A DNA stretch of 64,000 nt from Colwellia echini (GTDB taxonomy: Bacteria; Pseudomonadota; Gammaproteobacteria; Enterobacterales; Alteromonadaceae): the NCBI RefSeq assembly GCF_002843355.2, contig NZ_PJAI02000004.1, positions 62,001 to 126,000 of the forward strand, written 5' to 3'. Every line of letters starts with the position of its first letter. Position 1 is the stretch's first letter. A model generated the notes under the pieces. The model was not told the DNA's origin. It did no database searches and was given only the letters and a program-made list of their open reading frames with translations. Positions 28,475 through 38,104 of the stretch are shown piece after piece. Made by a program: the position numbers and the translations under genes.

Positions 28475-29824
28475 ATGTCAACTGTCCCCCTAAAACAGGT
28501 AAACGATTTAATAAACGTGCCTCAGAAAACGCCGATAGTTCAGCTATTATTAACGGGAAATGAATTAATGACGGGCGACATTGTTGACAGTAATTCAGCC
28601 CTGATGGCCGAACTATTTAAAGATATTGGGCTTAGCATACAGCGCAAGGTAACCGTTGCTGACGACTTAGCTATGCTCGTTAATGAAATAACTTATATGA
28701 CTAGCATTAGCGACATTTTAATTATCAATGGTGGCTTAGGTCCTACTATTGATGATTTAACCGCACAAGCGTTAGCCCTTGCAATCGACGTTGAGCTAAT
28801 ACAACACCCACAAGCTCTTACGCATTTAACTAACTGGTGTGAACAACGTGGTACCGAGTTAAATACCCCTAATTTAAAACAAACCATTTTACCTCAAGGC
28901 TGTAACATTATTGCGAATAAAAATGGCAGTGCTGTTGGTTTTTCTGTTCGCTTTCAAAATTGCGATATTTATTGTACCCCTGGTGTACCCCATGAATTAA
29001 AAACCATGCTTAACGAAGAAATAATACCTGCAATTGCTAACAAACTACCTAGTACAAGCAACACAGATATTACTCGTTTACAGGTGTTTGGTTTAGGTGA
29101 ATCAAGCTTACAAAAAATGATTGATGAGCAATTGCCTGATTGGCCAACTGAAATAGAACTAGGTTTTCGTGCTGGCATGCCTTTACTAGAAGTAAAATTA
29201 ACCACCACCACTAAAAAAGGAGCTATTTTAAAAGCGCCTTGGCTGAAAAAACTAACTCATACGCTTGGTGATCATTTAATTGCAGAAATTAATGGCAAAC
29301 CTAAAACAATGGCTGAACATTTGCTCGACTTGTTGCAGCAAGATGGCTTAAAAATTACCACAGCCGAATCATGCACTGGTGGTTTAATTGCAAGTAAATT
29401 AACAGAAGTTAGCGGCTCCTCGATGTGTTTTGAAGCAGGGTTTGTGACCTACAGTAATGCAATGAAAACAGCGATGATCGATGTCTCGCCAACAATACTA
29501 GCGACAAATGGCGCGGTTAGCGAAGCGGTCGTCATTGCCATGGCCAAAGGCGCGTTATTAAAATCTAAAGCTGATATCGCCATTGCCGTATCTGGTATTG
29601 CTGGCCCTAATGGCGGCAGTGAAGATAAACCAGTAGGTACGGTTTGGCTTGCTTGGGGTAGTTTAAATGATTTACAAACTCAATGCTTATTATTACCTTA
29701 CAAAAGACAGCAATTTCAGCAATTTGTTACTGCTGTTGGCTTAGATTTACTGCGTCGTTACCAACAAAAATCAACGTCAGTACCTAACTACGTTAGTGAA
29801 CGAGCGTTTCCTAAACCGCATTAG
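28475..29824 (+). CDS. cinA: CinA family protein, nicotinamide mononucleotide deamidase
   Basis: This two-domain protein has an N-terminal MoCF/COG1058-type domain (about residues 20-190, TGNELMTGDIVDSNS, NGGLGPTIDDLT) and a C-terminal PncC-type deamidase domain (about 280-440, TTAESCTGGLIASKLTEVSGSS, GIAGPNGGSEDKPVGTVW), which in related bacteria recycles NMN in the NAD cycle. The 449-residue length is close to full-length CinA. There are about 20 extra residues at the N terminus. AAGGAAAAAA precedes the ATG. It is a single gene between hypothetical genes. Confidence 0.92.
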   Translation: MSTVPLKQVNDLINVPQKTPIVQLLLTGNELMTGDIVDSNSALMAELFKDIGLSIQRKVTVADDLAMLVNEITYMTSISDILIINGGLGPTIDDLTAQALALAIDVELIQHPQALTHLTNWCEQRGTELNTPNLKQTILPQGCNIIANKNGSAVGFSVRFQNCDIYCTPGVPHELKTMLNEEIIPAIANKLPSTSNTDITRLQVFGLGESSLQKMIDEQLPDWPTEIELGFRAGMPLLEVKLTTTTKKGAILKAPWLKKLTHTLGDHLIAEINGKPKTMAEHLLDLLQQDGLKITTAESCTGGLIASKLTEVSGSSMCFEAGFVTYSNAMKTAMIDVSPTILATNGAVSEAVVIAMAKGALLKSKADIAIAVSGIAGPNGGSEDKPVGTVWLAWGSLNDLQTQCLLLPYKRQQFQQFVTAVGLDLLRRYQQKSTSVPNYVSERAFPKPH

Positions 29825-29940
29825 TTTGAGTTACGTTAGCTTTGAGTATTGCATTTAAAAAAGAACATTAACAATATTGTGGGTTAGACTACTCTTAAAG
29901 TTGAGTAAACTATACTTGAATAAGTAAAGTCACTCACCCG

Positions 29941-29973
29941 TATGAGATCTATATGAGATCTATATGAGATCTA
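29941..29973. repeat. 11-bp tandem repeat, three copies
   Basis: TATGAGATCTA is repeated exactly three times (29941-29951, 29952-29962, 29963-29973) in the leader region about 100 bp before the next gene. Confidence 0.9.
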
Positions 29974-30074
29974 ATTAATGGATTAGCATTTACATTGCTT
30001 AGTTAACTAAAAATTTATATATTAAGTTATGTGGTTTGTACATTGAAACAATAACTTAATATAAGGAGCTTATT

Positions 30075-30401
30075 TTGATAGAGAAAAATTTTATAACAAG
30101 TGGCCGAAACACCGTTATCCATAAAATAAAAAAATTTGATTTATTGATTCTTAATGGTGAAAAAGATGTCATTATTATTAGTCACCGTGGAATCGGGCTT
30201 TATAAAGGGATAGTTCCTGAAAAACGCTCACAAGCAAAGAAAGCCTATCAAGATATTGTTGATATTACTTCAACTGAGTTGTTTGGCGAAGAAAAAACAT
30301 TATTGTTTGTACAGGCACTTGACGGCGTAGAGTATAAAATTGATTACTCTAAACAAGGCACTAGTAGTTTTATCAAAATACACCAAAATCATTATATGTA
30401 A
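30075..30401 (+). CDS. Hypothetical 108-residue protein, TTG start
   Basis: No family is recognised. The start codon is TTG, supported by a strong ribosome site AAGGAG at 30063-30068 with 6-base spacing and by no better in-frame ATG near. The product is basic and mixed alpha/beta, starting MIEKNFITSGRNTVIHKIKKFD, with no signal or helix. It precedes the DUF342 gene by 124 bp on the same strand, which may indicate a shared role or just a neighbour. Confidence 0.65.
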   Translation: MIEKNFITSGRNTVIHKIKKFDLLILNGEKDVIIISHRGIGLYKGIVPEKRSQAKKAYQDIVDITSTELFGEEKTLLFVQALDGVEYKIDYSKQGTSSFIKIHQNHYM

Positions 30402-30473
30402 AGTTATTGAACTTGCCTATAATCTAGTAGTTATAATATTGATTAACATTATTATATAAAAGAAAAAATAGCA

Positions 30474-30518
30474 CCTAACAGTTACTTAGCTCCGAAGTAC
30501 TTAACCGTTAGGCGGAGC
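30474..30518 (+). promoter_or_regulatory. Possible pseudoknot hiding the ribosome site of the DUF342 gene
   Basis: CCTAACAGTTA (30474-30484) pairs with TAACCGTTAGG (30502-30512), 10 of 11 pairs; CTT/AAG extends it inside. The loop holds GCTCCG (30489-30494), which is complementary to CGGAGC (30513-30518). That last segment contains GGAG, the ribosome site 8 bases before the ATG at 30526. Forming both helices gives an H-type pseudoknot that would block translation. It matches no riboswitch class I can name. Confidence 0.5.
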
Positions 30519-30525
30519 AAATTTA

Positions 30526-32214
30526 ATGACCAAAGCTAGTTTAATCTGTAACAACAAAAATAATATAGATTTAGTCTTAGAGCCTATCAAAGGTGGCGAT
30601 ACTATATCAGCTGCAAGCATCAATGAATTAATTCTCAACTCTGAATTTAAAACGCTTCGTGTCAATAACAGTAATATTAAAAATGCTCTAGCTGAGTTAA
30701 ATGATGTTTTAAAACCACTACAAGAAAATAAAACTGGTAGAACTATTAACTATCAGATACTTGAACGTATTGACGCAAGCATATCTATTACTATTGAAAC
30801 AGATGAAATGGGTGCTTCGGCCGAAATCACAACCGCGCAAGGTGGAAAGCATTTAACTGCAAAAGCCATATTAACAGCAGCACAAGAAGCGGGGGTTAAA
30901 AAAGGTTTTAGTAAAGAGCACTTAATAGAGCTAGCCCAACTTGCCGCAAAAGAACCTCCTAATACCCAAGTTGAAATGCAAATTGCTACAGGCCGAATCG
31001 CGATAAATGGCAAAGATGCATTAATAAAACCGTTAGTTGAAAGCGCTCAATCTCGAATTTTGAAACCCAAAAAACGTGAAGACGGTAGCGTCGACATGCG
31101 AGATCTAGGCGATATTATCTGTGTAAATATTGGCGATCCACTCGCCAAAAAAGTACCACTAACACAAGGTAAAGAAGGTTACACTGTCACTGCAACATCA
31201 TTACCGCCAGCACCTGGAAATGATGTTGAGTTAGTTGCTGGTGAAGGCACCAATATCAGTCCAAAGAATAATAACGTTTTGGTCTCTGAAAGAGTCGGTT
31301 TGCCTAAGTTGATTAATAACGGCATGGAAGTTGACGAAGTTTATAAAATTAAAGATGTCACCGTGGCAACCGGTAATATTAACTTTACAGGTAGTGTTAT
31401 TATTGATGGCAATGTTAATGAAGGTATGACGGTAGTTGCTTCGGGTGACATTACCGTCGGCGGCTTTGTCGAGTCAGCAACACTTGAAGCTGGGGGAGAT
31501 ATCACTATTTCAGGTGGAATTATCGGCCGCAAACATGATATTGAAAAAACAGCAATTACCGATGTATTAATGAGTGTCAATATAAAAGCCAAAGGCAGTA
31601 TTTATGCATTATATTGTCAATACGCACAAATTGTATCTGGAAAGAATGTGCGTATTGAAAATCAATTAATGCATAGTATCTTAGATATTCATGGTCGATT
31701 ATGGGTTGGTAAAGAAGAGCAAGCAAACGGTAAACTCATTGGTGGATACTGCAAAGTGGGTACTTCCGTTCATGCTGGTTTTATTGGTGCTACTGCAGGT
31801 AGTAACACCTTTATAAACTTTGAACATCAAGTAATAAAGTTTAAAGAAAGAATTAACAGTTTAGATGAGTTAATTAAAAAGGAATCCACCACTACAGATG
31901 AACTGTTAGCAGCAATAAATAAATTAAAGAAATTACCAAAAGAAAGTGCTAAACCTGAATTATTAGCTAAATTGGTACCAAGTTACCAACATCACGCTAA
32001 ACAAATGGGTAAAGTGCTAAATAAAAAACTTCTTGTCGAAGAAAAACTTCAAACATATAAAAGTAGTGTTTACATTGAAGCGACAGAAAAACTATACCAT
32101 GGCGTAGAGCTCATCATAGGTGAGTATAACGAGAGATCACGACGAGAGTATGGACCAAGTAAAATGTTCTACAAAGAGCGAAAGATTATTATTGATGCCA
32201 TAGTGCATAACTAA
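30526..32214 (+). CDS. DUF342 / FapA-like polymer-forming domain protein
   Basis: The 562-residue protein belongs to the DUF342 family (flagellar assembly protein A-like). Its central part is a beta-helix of repeated glycine-rich strands (residues about 285-430: NITFTGSV-type, GDITVGGF, GGDITISGGIIG). An N-terminal domain precedes it and a C-terminal coiled coil follows (about 440-510: IKFKERINSLDELIKKES). It is cytoplasmic, with no signal. Relatives have been linked to flagellar number and cell-surface assembly, but no flagellar genes are nearby. The start was chosen by GGAG at 30514-30517. Confidence 0.88.
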   Translation: MTKASLICNNKNNIDLVLEPIKGGDTISAASINELILNSEFKTLRVNNSNIKNALAELNDVLKPLQENKTGRTINYQILERIDASISITIETDEMGASAEITTAQGGKHLTAKAILTAAQEAGVKKGFSKEHLIELAQLAAKEPPNTQVEMQIATGRIAINGKDALIKPLVESAQSRILKPKKREDGSVDMRDLGDIICVNIGDPLAKKVPLTQGKEGYTVTATSLPPAPGNDVELVAGEGTNISPKNNNVLVSERVGLPKLINNGMEVDEVYKIKDVTVATGNINFTGSVIIDGNVNEGMTVVASGDITVGGFVESATLEAGGDITISGGIIGRKHDIEKTAITDVLMSVNIKAKGSIYALYCQYAQIVSGKNVRIENQLMHSILDIHGRLWVGKEEQANGKLIGGYCKVGTSVHAGFIGATAGSNTFINFEHQVIKFKERINSLDELIKKESTTTDELLAAINKLKKLPKESAKPELLAKLVPSYQHHAKQMGKVLNKKLLVEEKLQTYKSSVYIEATEKLYHGVELIIGEYNERSRREYGPSKMFYKERKIIIDAIVHN

Positions 32215-32260
32215 CCTTTGCTCATAACTAACTTGGCTTAAGTTGAGTTAATTAAATTAA

Positions 32261-32296
32261 AAATCCCAGATAAATGGCCGTTTATCTGGGATTTTT
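32261..32296. terminator. Bidirectional rho-independent terminator
   Basis: A 14-bp perfect stem (AAATCCCAGATAAA at 32261-32274 and its complement at 32281-32294) with a 6-base loop is followed by T residues on the + strand and preceded by A residues. It serves both the DUF342 gene and the converging etfD gene. Confidence 0.93.
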
Positions 32297-32452
32297 AATT
32301 TTCAGCCTAATCGTATTTCGATTAAATGGATGATGAGTAGCTCTTGTATAAACAACAAATTCAAGCTTGGGGAATATTCAACCTGAATATGGATAAGCAA
32401 TATTTATTATCCATAACTCAGATTCTTTATACAGATTAATACTATCTTACAG

Positions 32453-34117
32453 TTACATGTTCGGGTAATTTGGACCACCTGCCCCTTCAGGAGTAACCCA
32501 AGTAATATTCTGGCTAGGATCTTTAATATCGCAAGTTTTACAATGAATACAATTTTGCGCATTAATAATAAACTTATCACCTTGCTCTGTTTTTTCAACT
32601 TCATAAACGCCTGCCGGGCAATAACGCTGTGCTGGCTCGTTATATTGTTTTATATTAATAGCGATGGGGATGTTGGCATCTTTAAGTTTTAAATGGCAAG
32701 GTTGATCTTCTTCATGATTGGTATTTGATAAGAAAACAGAGGAAAGTTTATCAAAACTTAATTGATTATCAGGCTTAGGGTATTTAATAACAACGACCTC
32801 TTCCGCATGTTTTAACTGTGCATAATCTTCGGTATTATCTTTAAAGTTAAAAGGTAATTTACCAGCAAAAACATTTTGATCAACCGTGTTGTAAACACCA
32901 CCCCAAGTAGTGCCAAATTTATGCATGGCAGGGCCAAAATTACGGGTATTATATAATTCTTCATATAACCAAGAATCTTTAAATAACTTACTGTATTCAA
33001 TTAAGTCTTGTTTACCTGATGCTGTTGCAACATTCTCATCAGAAAACAACGCATTAACAATAGCTTCTGCTGCTAACATACCAGACTTCATTGCGGTGTG
33101 ATTACCTTTTATTTTAGCAAAGTTAATAGTACCAGCATCACAGCCTACTAATAACGCGCCTGGCATTGTCATTTTAGGTAAAGAATTAAAACCGCCCTTT
33201 GCCATAGCTCTAGCACCGTAAGAAACTCGTTTTCCGCCCTCAAGGTATTGGCTGATTTTAGGGTGATGTTTATAGCGTTGAAACTCATCAAACGGGCTCA
33301 GGTGTGGATTTTTATAACTTAAATCAACAATTAAGCCGACAAACACTTGGTTATTTTCAGCGTGATATAAATAACCACCGCCCGTAGTTTCTTTATCTAA
33401 TGGCCAACCTGCAGTATGAACCACTAAACCGGGTTGATGTTTTTCTGGCGCTATATCCCAAATTTCTTTAAACCCTAAGCCATAATGTTGTGGTGATTTG
33501 TTTTCATTAAGATTAAATTTTGCGATTAATTCTTTACCTAAATGCCCTCGACAGCCTTCAGCAAATACAGTGTATTTAGCGCGTAACTCCATACCTGGCA
33601 TAAAAGAGTCTTTTTCATTCCCTTGTGCATCTAATCCCATATCACCAGTAATAATACCTGCAACACTTTCATCATCATTATAAATAACACTTTGTGCCGC
33701 AAAACCTGGGAATATTTCAACGCCTAATTGCTCAGCTTGCTCTGCTAACCAGCGACATATATTGCCCATACTAACAATATAATTCCCCTCATTATGCATA
33801 GTTTTAGGCACTGAGAAATAAGGCAACTTCAAAGCAGAATTGGCATTGTTTAAAAGATAAATATCGTCAGCGGTTACTGGCGTGTTTAATGGCGCATTAC
33901 GGCTTTGCCAATCAGGAAATAATTCGTTAAGTGCTCTTGGCTCAAATACAGCTCCAGAGAGAATATGCGCACCAACTTCAGAGCCTTTTTCAACTACACA
34001 AACTGTTAACTCTTGTTGTTTTTCTTGTGCTAACTGCATTAATTGACAAGCTGTTGATAAACCTGCAGGCCCTGCACCAACGATAACTACATCAAACTCC
34101 ATTGATTCACGTTCCAT
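32453..34117 (-). CDS. etfD: Electron transfer flavoprotein-ubiquinone oxidoreductase
   Basis: ETF-QO passes electrons from reduced electron-transfer flavoprotein to ubiquinone in the inner membrane during fatty-acid and amino-acid oxidation. The 554-residue protein has an N-terminal FAD motif (VVIVGAGPAGLSTA), a central ubiquinone-binding region with GCDAGTINFAKIKGNHTA, and a C-terminal 4Fe-4S ferredoxin domain (RYCPAGVYE, CIHCKTCDIKDP). Strong GGAGG precedes the ATG. It is divergent from etfBA, and two PsrA-like operators lie between. Confidence 0.97.
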   Translation of the reverse strand: MERESMEFDVVIVGAGPAGLSTACQLMQLAQEKQQELTVCVVEKGSEVGAHILSGAVFEPRALNELFPDWQSRNAPLNTPVTADDIYLLNNANSALKLPYFSVPKTMHNEGNYIVSMGNICRWLAEQAEQLGVEIFPGFAAQSVIYNDDESVAGIITGDMGLDAQGNEKDSFMPGMELRAKYTVFAEGCRGHLGKELIAKFNLNENKSPQHYGLGFKEIWDIAPEKHQPGLVVHTAGWPLDKETTGGGYLYHAENNQVFVGLIVDLSYKNPHLSPFDEFQRYKHHPKISQYLEGGKRVSYGARAMAKGGFNSLPKMTMPGALLVGCDAGTINFAKIKGNHTAMKSGMLAAEAIVNALFSDENVATASGKQDLIEYSKLFKDSWLYEELYNTRNFGPAMHKFGTTWGGVYNTVDQNVFAGKLPFNFKDNTEDYAQLKHAEEVVVIKYPKPDNQLSFDKLSSVFLSNTNHEEDQPCHLKLKDANIPIAINIKQYNEPAQRYCPAGVYEVEKTEQGDKFIINAQNCIHCKTCDIKDPSQNITWVTPEGAGGPNYPNM

Positions 34118-34515
34118 AAAACCTCCAGTATTATTCTATTTATTAGGTATATTTATTAGATAAACTTATTGAGTGAATTTTAGTGATTATTTTAAAACAA
34201 CAACAAATTCAAACAAGCGTTTGATATTAAAACATGTGTTTGATAGTATCTTATAACTGATGCTCAAGCAAGACAGTACAACATGCATTTAAAGTGTAAC
34301 TAAGCTTAACTTGGGATTGGTTTAGTATTAATTTAATACTAGTTTAAAATTGTTAAAAGTTAAGTTTAAAGTTGAACCAAGAATTGATAAGAATCCTTTA
34401 AAAAATAATTAATTACTCTTATCTCAAAAATAAATCAATACTAATAGCAATACATAAGTGTTTACATTTTTTAAGTTATTATTATAAATCAACAAATAAT
34501 TGCAGAGGTTTTACT
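34118..34515. promoter_or_regulatory. etfD / etfBA intergenic region with two PsrA-like operators
   Basis: Two palindromes lie here: TCAAACAAGCGTTTGA at 34209-34224 (perfect TCAAAC-N4-GTTTGA arms) and TAAAACATGTGTTTGA at 34228-34243 (one mismatch), 19 bases apart centre to centre. They match the TCAAAC/GTTTGA arms reported for PsrA, the fatty-acid-degradation repressor of gammaproteobacteria, and PsrA regulons include etf genes. The sites lie about 90 bp from etfD and 270-300 bp from etfB. The remaining AT-rich part holds promoters I cannot place. Confidence 0.7.
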
Positions 34516-35280
34516 ATGAAAGTACTAGTTCCGATAAAACGTGTTATTGACTATAACGTCAAAGTTCGGGTGAAAACCGATAATTCCAATGTAGACCTTA
34601 GCAATACTAAAATGGCAATTAATCCTTTTTGTGAAATAGCGGTAGAAGAAGCTGTTCGGTTAAAAGAAGCGGGTATAGCAACCGAGATTATAGCCATTTC
34701 TATTGGTGATAAATCTTGCCAAGAGCAATTGCGAACTGCATTAGCATTAGGTGCTGACAGAGCGATTCAAATAGAAACTGATTTACAGCCAAGTGAAAGT
34801 TTAGATTCGATTAACATAGCTAAACTATTACAAAAAATAGTTGAAGAAGAAGAGCCACAATTAATTATTTTAGGTAAACAAGCCATTGATAGTGACAATA
34901 ACCAAACCGGTCAGATGCTTGCTGCATTAACAGGCATGCCACAAGGTACATTTGCTTCTGCTGTAAAAGTAGAGGGTGATAAGGTTAATGTAACCCGCGA
35001 AGTTGACGGTGGTTTACAAAGCCTAGCTCTTAACCTTCCTGCGATAGTAACCACTGACTTACGCTTAAATGAACCGCGCTACGCTTCATTACCTAATATT
35101 ATGAAAGCTAAACGTAAACCGTTAGTCGTTAGATCAGCATCAGAATTTGGCATTGACTTAACACCGCGCACTAAATTACTAAAAGTTACCGCGCCTGCAC
35201 AACGTCAAGCAGGCATAGTGGTTAAAAGTATTGATGAATTAGTTGATAAGTTAAAAAATGAAGCAAAGGTGATCTCATGA
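34516..35280 (+). CDS. etfB: Electron transfer flavoprotein, beta subunit
   Basis: EtfB forms a heterodimer with EtfA that accepts electrons from acyl-CoA dehydrogenases and gives them to EtfD. The 254-residue protein starts [19 protein letters not shown] and carries [16 protein letters not shown] and [26 protein letters not shown], the signature of bacterial/mitochondrial beta subunits. AGAGG precedes the ATG. The ATG of etfA overlaps the stop by four bases, indicating coupling. Confidence 0.97.
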   Translation: MKVLVPIKRVIDYNVKVRVKTDNSNVDLSNTKMAINPFCEIAVEEAVRLKEAGIATEIIAISIGDKSCQEQLRTALALGADRAIQIETDLQPSESLDSINIAKLLQKIVEEEEPQLIILGKQAIDSDNNQTGQMLAALTGMPQGTFASAVKVEGDKVNVTREVDGGLQSLALNLPAIVTTDLRLNEPRYASLPNIMKAKRKPLVVRSASEFGIDLTPRTKLLKVTAPAQRQAGIVVKSIDELVDKLKNEAKVIS

Positions 35281-36203
35281 GTATATTAGTTATTGCTGAA
35301 CATGATAACAGCGCATTAAAAACGGAAACCTTAAAAACAGTTACTGCTGCACAACAAATTGGCAGTGATATTACCTTATTGGTGGCAGGTTTCAATTGTC
35401 AAAGTGTTGCTGAATCGGCAGCAAAAGTTAATGGTATAAGCAAAGTATTAGTATGTGATAACACTGTTTATCAACATCAACTTGCTGAAAATGTAAGTTT
35501 ATTAATTACTGAATTAGCAGCTGATTATGAGCATATATTAGCAACCGCCTCAACTACGGGTAAAAATATAATGCCAAGAGTTGCGGCATTATTAGATGTT
35601 ACGCAAATTTCGGACATTATTGGCGTTGAAAGTAATAATACCTTTACTCGTCCAATTTATGCAGGTAACGCCATTGCAACAGTGCAAAGCTTAGATGCTA
35701 AAAAAGTTATCACCGTCCGCTCTACCGGTTTTGATGCCGTTAACACTGATGGTAATGCCGATATATTTAATATAGATACGGTTACAGATGCAGGTTTATC
35801 AAATCATATAGCTGATGAATTTACTAAATCTGAACGTCCTGATTTAGGCGCTGCAGGCGTTGTTATCTCAGGTGGTCGCGGTATGCAAAATGGTGATAAC
35901 TTTAAACTGCTTGATGGTATTGCTGACAAGTTAGGTGCCGCCATTGGTGCATCTCGTGCGGCGGTTGATGCAGGCTTTGTTCCAAATGATATGCAAGTGG
36001 GGCAAACAGGTAAAATTGTTGCGCCAGATTTATATATTGCTGTCGGTATCAGTGGTGCAATACAGCATTTAGCCGGTATGAAAGATTCAAAAATTATTGT
36101 CGCAATTAATAAAGATCCAGATGCGCCAATATTCCAAGTGGCTGATTACGGTATTGTAGCTGATTTATTTGATGCCTTACCTGAACTAGAAAGTAAGCTG
36201 TAG
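35277..36203 (+). CDS. etfA: Electron transfer flavoprotein, alpha subunit
   Basis: EtfA binds the FAD of the heterodimer. The 308-residue protein shows the C-terminal FAD-binding block: [68 protein letters not shown] and [15 protein letters not shown]. It is the last gene of the etfBA unit and overlaps etfB by ATGA. The order and overlap are standard. Confidence 0.97.
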   Translation: MSILVIAEHDNSALKTETLKTVTAAQQIGSDITLLVAGFNCQSVAESAAKVNGISKVLVCDNTVYQHQLAENVSLLITELAADYEHILATASTTGKNIMPRVAALLDVTQISDIIGVESNNTFTRPIYAGNAIATVQSLDAKKVITVRSTGFDAVNTDGNADIFNIDTVTDAGLSNHIADEFTKSERPDLGAAGVVISGGRGMQNGDNFKLLDGIADKLGAAIGASRAAVDAGFVPNDMQVGQTGKIVAPDLYIAVGISGAIQHLAGMKDSKIIVAINKDPDAPIFQVADYGIVADLFDALPELESKL

Positions 36204-36420
36204 CATTATTATACCCGTCACCATTCAAGATGCAGGTTTCAGAGTGCTTGAGCGATTTTAATGCGAGGCAGTGTGATGAGATAAGGGTTACTCCGGAAAA
36301 TATGCTGTTGCATTTTCTTTATAAGCTACCTCCATGTAGCGCCCTAATAAATAGTATGTCTGAATAAAAACACAATATGAGTTCAAGCTGTAATGCTTAA
36401 CTCAATATTGATATAATCAA
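36204..36420. other. Intergenic region after etfA
   Basis: 217 bp with no ORF. An imperfect hairpin (AATATGAGTTCAAGC and its partner, about 36374-36409) precedes the terminator. Bases 36220-36330 (ATACCCGTCACC onward) look like the sort of intergenic repeat common in this group, but I see only one copy here. Confidence 0.35.
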
Positions 36421-36462
36421 AAGACCTTAAAGTAATTAACATCACTTTAAGGTCTTTTTTTA
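36421..36462 (+). terminator. Rho-independent terminator of etfBA
   Basis: Perfect 13-bp stem, AAGACCTTAAAGT at 36421-36433 and its complement at 36444-36456, loop of 10 bases, then a T-run. It ends the etfBA transcript just before the yciH-like gene. Confidence 0.93.
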
Positions 36463-36496
36463 TGCTTTAAAAGCGATTCATTACTAAAGGTCTGTT

Positions 36497-36895
36497 ATGA
36501 AAAATAGTTTGTCTAGTTTAAGTGATTTAGCCAGTGCGTTTGGGAAAGCCCCTGTAGAGCTTGATACAACTACACCTACCAGTGATGGCGATCTTGTTTA
36601 TTCAACAGAAAGCGGTCGTATTGATCAGAAAAAAACTAAAAGTGTTACACCAAGCGACGGTTTTGCGAGAGTTAGGCGTGAAACCAAAGGGCGTAAGGGG
36701 AAAGGCGTTATCGTTATTAGCGGTCTTGGCTTAGATAGTCAAGCGCTAAAAGAATTAGCAAAAAAACTCAAAAAAACCTGCGGTACTGGCGGTTCAGTGG
36801 TAGATGAAACTATTGAAGTGCAAGGCGATAAACGAGACGTCATCCAACAAGTATTAGAAAAATCAGGATTCAAAGTTAAATTTACTGGTGGTTAA
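36497..36895 (+). CDS. yciH: YciH-like SUI1-domain translation factor
   Basis: The 132-residue protein has an unstructured N-terminal half and a C-terminal SUI1/eIF1 domain (about residues 58-131: VRRETKGRKGKGVIVISGL, LKKTCGTGGSV, KRDVIQQVLEKSGFKVKFTGG). E. coli YciH influences initiation fidelity and inhibits protein synthesis under stress. The ATG is preceded by AAGG. It is monocistronic, behind the etfBA terminator. Family assignment is secure; the exact role is less so. Confidence 0.9.
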   Translation: MKNSLSSLSDLASAFGKAPVELDTTTPTSDGDLVYSTESGRIDQKKTKSVTPSDGFARVRRETKGRKGKGVIVISGLGLDSQALKELAKKLKKTCGTGGSVVDETIEVQGDKRDVIQQVLEKSGFKVKFTGG

Positions 36896-37037
36896 TTTGG
36901 CTAATTAGATTGACTAGTTAACTCAATTACCAATTTTTTCCATCAACAAATTAAAAGAGCTACAGTCAGTAGCTCAATATAATTTGAACCAATTTAAACC
37001 TACTTAAGCCGGCTAGCGTACCTTAGGATTCATACAT

Positions 37038-37643
37038 TTAAATCAGGTAACTTTTTCTACCTGATAAAGCATGTGACAAGGTATTACCATCCACATATTC
37101 TAACTCACCACCTACGGGTACACCGTGCGCAATTCTTGAAATATTCACCTGATGCTGCTGTGCAAGTTCAGCAATAAAATGCGCTGTAGCCTCGCCTTCG
37201 ACTGTTGGATTCGTGGCTAAAATCACCTCACTAAACTGACCTGTGGCAAATTGTTTAGCTAAAATATCTAAACCGAGATCATCAGGCCCTATACCATCAA
37301 TTGGTGATAAATGTCCCATCAACACAAAATATAGTCCTGAAAATTCACCCGTTTGCTCAATAGCAATCACATCTCCAGGCGTTTCTACAATACACAAAGT
37401 AGTGGCAATTTTTCGCTTGGGTGACAAACAAATTTCACATAAGCTTTCTTCAGTAAAGTTACGACATTGCTGACAATGACCAATATCTGTCATTGCTTTT
37501 GCTAAGGTACTTGCAAGTTTACTACCGCCACGCCTATTACGCTCAAGTAACTGAAATGCCATACGTTGTGCTGATTTAGCACCAACACCGGGTAAACATT
37601 TTAACGAATCAATTAACTCTTGAACCAGAGGACTAAATTTCAT
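37038..37643 (-). CDS. recR: Recombination protein RecR
   Basis: RecR acts with RecO (and RecF) to load RecA on SSB-coated single-stranded DNA. The 201-residue protein has an HhH motif ([14 protein letters not shown]), a zinc finger [15 protein letters not shown], and a Toprim domain ([39 protein letters not shown]). It is usually next to dnaX and a YbaB gene; here those are not adjacent and it stands alone. Confidence 0.97.
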   Translation of the reverse strand: MKFSPLVQELIDSLKCLPGVGAKSAQRMAFQLLERNRRGGSKLASTLAKAMTDIGHCQQCRNFTEESLCEICLSPKRKIATTLCIVETPGDVIAIEQTGEFSGLYFVLMGHLSPIDGIGPDDLGLDILAKQFATGQFSEVILATNPTVEGEATAHFIAELAQQHQVNISRIAHGVPVGGELEYVDGNTLSHALSGRKSYLI

Positions 37644-38104
37644 AGGTTACCGTTTTTAATTTTAAGGAGTGGATTGTAATTTATAAATAAACTCATGCGG
37701 TTAAAACATACCGTTAATAGTAAGTAAGCAAATTAATAATATAGGTACTTAAATGTATAGCGACTTCAATATAAACAGATTAATTTCTATGGCTAATTTT
37801 AATCAACTTACAGTGTAAATAGTAGTGGCTTAGATAAATATTTATTCATCATTAATTGTTAGCTAATACAATCGTATAAGTGGGTTTACATACTCGAATA
37901 TTTTAAAGCCATTAAGTCCTAGATATTAAATTTAACTTAATTTCGCTAAAGTAATAGTTTTAACTATAATTCATTGAGTTTAAGAGTAAATTTAAAAAGA
38001 GATAACTCTAAAAAGATACGCTCAACACTGTGTTATTTAGAAAAATAACACTTTATCAAACATACAAAATTAATATTATGTTTATTACCATAGAAGCTAA
38101 TTTA
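37644..38104. other. Long AT-rich intergenic region
   Basis: About 460 bp between recR and the second hybrid kinase. It is very AT-rich with no ORF, terminator or recognisable operator. The in-frame GTG (38030) and ATG (38078) of the downstream gene lie at its end. The kinase promoter must be here. Confidence 0.4.

Noticed and set aside
38030-38104. GTG (38030) or ATG (38078) start for the second hybrid kinase
   Set aside because: No clear ribosome site, and the N-terminal extension is polar and unlike the membrane sensor that follows; the ATG at 38105 is simpler, though not certain.
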